A DNA stretch of 5,885 bases from Clostridiales bacterium (lineage in GTDB: Bacteria > Bacillota > Clostridia > Tissierellales > Dethiosulfatibacteraceae), in the NCBI GenBank assembly GCA_003446975.1, contig DMAP01000075.1, forward strand, positions 1-5,885, written 5' to 3'. The notes below the pieces were generated by a model. That model worked only from the letters and a program-made list of their open reading frames with translations, made no database searches and was not told the DNA's origin. A program made the position numbers and the translations under genes. Positions 4,202 through 5,885 of this stretch are shown here, piece by piece (the first letter of the stretch is position 1; every line of letters starts with the position of its first letter).

Positions 4202-5885
4202 ATGAAGAAAAAAAGAATATTGGCCTTAATCATTGCTTTAACCATGATTATCTCATCATGGACAATGGGGTATTCAGTGAGCCATGTCTTTAGCGACATG
4301 CCTGAGGACTGGTCCACAAAAGCCCTGCAAAATGCTGTAGACAACGGGTTGCTGAATGGCTCGGATGGCAAGATTATGCCGACAGACAACCTGACTAGGG
4401 CACAGATGGCCGCAGTGATCAATCGCGCATTTGGTGCCCAGTCCAAAGCTGATATTCAAGGTTTTACCGACGTGCCAACAGGTGCCTGGTATTACGATGA
4501 AATGGCTAAAGCTGTCCAGATGAAGACCTTCCAAGGTTCTGGAAACAAGCTGGATCCGACAAGCGCCATTACCAGAGAGCAGGCGTTTATTGTCATGGCA
4601 AGAGCCCTCAAGCTCGAGAAAACCGATGAGGAACCGTCTGGTTTTTCTGATTTAGGGGATATATCATCCTGGGCAAGACAAGAAGTGTTCAGTATGATAG
4701 AAGCCGGATATATCAAAGGATCCAATGGGAAAATATATCCGAAAGCGACGATTACCAGAGCCGAGTTCGCTCAGCTGATGGATAATCTGATCAAGCAGTA
4801 TATCACCGAAGCTGGTGAGTACACGGAAGTACTGGAAGGAAACATCATGATCAACGTGCCGGATGTGGTCCTTAAGGGCGTCAAGGTCACCGGCGATTTG
4901 ATTATCGGTGACGGTGTTGGCGATGGGGACGTGACTCTGGACAGCGTTGAAGTCACTGGCAGACTCTTGGTGAGAGGTGGCGGAGAAGACACAATCATCA
5001 TCAAAGGGGATTCCAATATCCAGAAAATCGTCATTGCAAGAGTGGATGGCGTTGTGAGAGTCTATAACCAAACCGGACAGGAAATCGGTGAAGTGATAGT
5101 TGATGGCAGTGATGATGTTGTACTTGTAGGTTTTTTTGGTCACGTAGAGTTATTGGCAGACAATGTGGACGTTTATGCTTTGCTGGCAACCTTATCCGGT
5201 TCTAATATTTTAGGAGAAAACAGCCAAATCATTTTGCCTGAAGTAGATGATAGAGTTTCAATTAGATCCGTATCAATAGTGGGCGATACCGATCTACCTT
5301 TTTCTACCATTTCAGCGATTGTGTCTCCAAGCGATGCCACCGTCCAGTACAAATGGCTTATATCAGACACATTGAATGGCGAATATGTTATCTTGGAGGG
5401 TGAAACATCCGCAACCTTGGAGATCATTCCTGATGACATCGGGAAGTTTATAAAGGTTGAAGCAAGAGGAACAGGAGATTACAGAAGAATCAGAACCAGC
5501 GATCCTGTCGTTATAGGATTCGGTGGCTTTGACTTGGCTAAGGATGCTTATGAAATAGCAAACTGGTATCATCTGGACAATGTTAGACATATTTTGGATG
5601 GCAATTTCATCATGACCGCCAATCTGGGTGCGCCTGAAGATTTGGGACCAACCGGCGCGCCAAGTGTTTTTTACGAGACAAAAGGATACGATGAGGTTGT
5701 TGGAAACATGGGATTTGAACCGATAGGCCAGGTGACGATGGGATCGCGTTCTGTCACAGCTTTTTCTGAAGAAGAAGAAGATTTCTTGAGCCAATTGTTC
5801 ACTGGCACCTTTGATGGTGGCAATTACGCCATCAAAGACTTGTATATCGACCGACAGATGGAATATAGAACATCCCAAGTGATGC
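4202..5885 (+). CDS. Secreted SLH-domain surface protein, 3' end cut by window edge
   Basis: The frame is open for 561 codons to the window edge. The ATG at 4202 has AAGGGGAG at 4187-4194 seven bases upstream. Residues 1-25 are a signal peptide: MKKKR, then a hydrophobic core, with cleavage probably around 23-28. Three SLH domains follow at about 29-77, 87-136 and 147-196, each starting with an F-(S/T)-D motif and ending with TRAQ (65-68), TREQ (124-127) or TRAE (185-188). SLH triplets dock proteins to secondary cell-wall polymer. Residues about 206-345 have alternating short valine/isoleucine strands and glycine turns that suggest a beta-helix or beta-solenoid. Residues about 350-440 look Ig-like (YKWL at 383-386). 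A GLUG-like segment FTGTFDGGNYAIKDLYID appears at 533-550, so more repeats may lie beyond the edge. The protein is surface attached; its ligand or enzymatic role is not visible. Confidence 0.92.
   Translation, partial: MKKKRILALIIALTMIISSWTMGYSVSHVFSDMPEDWSTKALQNAVDNGLLNGSDGKIMPTDNLTRAQMAAVINRAFGAQSKADIQGFTDVPTGAWYYDEMAKAVQMKTFQGSGNKLDPTSAITREQAFIVMARALKLEKTDEEPSGFSDLGDISSWARQEVFSMIEAGYIKGSNGKIYPKATITRAEFAQLMDNLIKQYITEAGEYTEVLEGNIMINVPDVVLKGVKVTGDLIIGDGVGDGDVTLDSVEVTGRLLVRGGGEDTIIIKGDSNIQKIVIARVDGVVRVYNQTGQEIGEVIVDGSDDVVLVGFFGHVELLADNVDVYALLATLSGSNILGENSQIILPEVDDRVSIRSVSIVGDTDLPFSTISAIVSPSDATVQYKWLISDTLNGEYVILEGETSATLEIIPDDIGKFIKVEARGTGDYRRIRTSDPVVIGFGGFDLAKDAYEIANWYHLDNVRHILDGNFIMTANLGAPEDLGPTGAPSVFYETKGYDEVVGNMGFEPIGQVTMGSRSVTAFSEEEEDFLSQLFTGTFDGGNYAIKDLYIDRQMEYRTSQVM

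Noticed and set aside
5809..5837. Perfect 9-base inverted repeat CTTTGATGG / CCATCAAAG with an 11-base loop
   Set aside because: It lies inside the coding region at the GLUG-like segment, has no T-tract after it, and is probably a by-product of codons for the Gly-Asp-rich motif.
4168..5878. Several long minus-strand frames opposite the SLH gene
   Set aside because: They overlap one another and are antisense to a gene with a signal peptide, three SLH domains, promoter and ribosome binding site. None has a recognisable domain.

Overview
The window looks like chromosomal DNA of a low-to-moderate GC Firmicute, most likely a member of the Clostridia. The signs are strong GGAG-type ribosome binding sites, sigma-A-type promoters, a protein with three SLH domains and a signal peptide, and a TupA-like ATP-grasp gene. 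I cannot assign a genus. Four of the six predicted coding regions are clear and complete or nearly so.

Layout. (1) Positions 1-1083, minus strand: an AAA_14/DUF4143 ATPase that runs off the left edge, with a well-formed promoter at 1103-1131 and a repeat/palindrome cluster around it. (2) Positions 1084-1504: a gap with a GGGACGGTT-type hairpin repeat (1169-1200), a small GC-rich tandem repeat (1253-1284) and a possible 28-codon reading frame with its own ribosome binding site (1406-1492). (3) Positions 1505-3962, plus strand: a tight three-gene cluster coding for a TupA-like ATP-grasp ligase, a GNAT acetyltransferase and a UDP-glucuronate 4-epimerase-type dehydratase/epimerase family protein. 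A second copy of the hairpin repeat starts 2 bases after the last stop and can act as its terminator. (4) Positions 4116-5885, plus strand: a separate transcription unit with an extended -10 promoter, encoding a secreted SLH-domain surface protein cut off by the right edge.

How they may work together. The three-gene cluster has the chemistry expected for a uronic-acid-containing cell-surface polymer carrying amide-linked or N-acetylated groups: the epimerase supplies UDP-galacturonate, the ATP-grasp enzyme can form an amide bond, and the acetyltransferase can cap an amine. The SLH protein next door is of a class that binds secondary cell-wall polymers. The link between the polymer genes and the SLH protein is inference from position only. 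The ATPase at the left is divergent and probably unrelated.

Nothing here is clearly a new system. The points most worth following are the near-identical hairpin repeats that bracket the polymer cluster, the ligase/acetyltransferase/epimerase combination, the palindrome and direct repeats at the ATPase promoter, and the small reading frame just ahead of the cluster.
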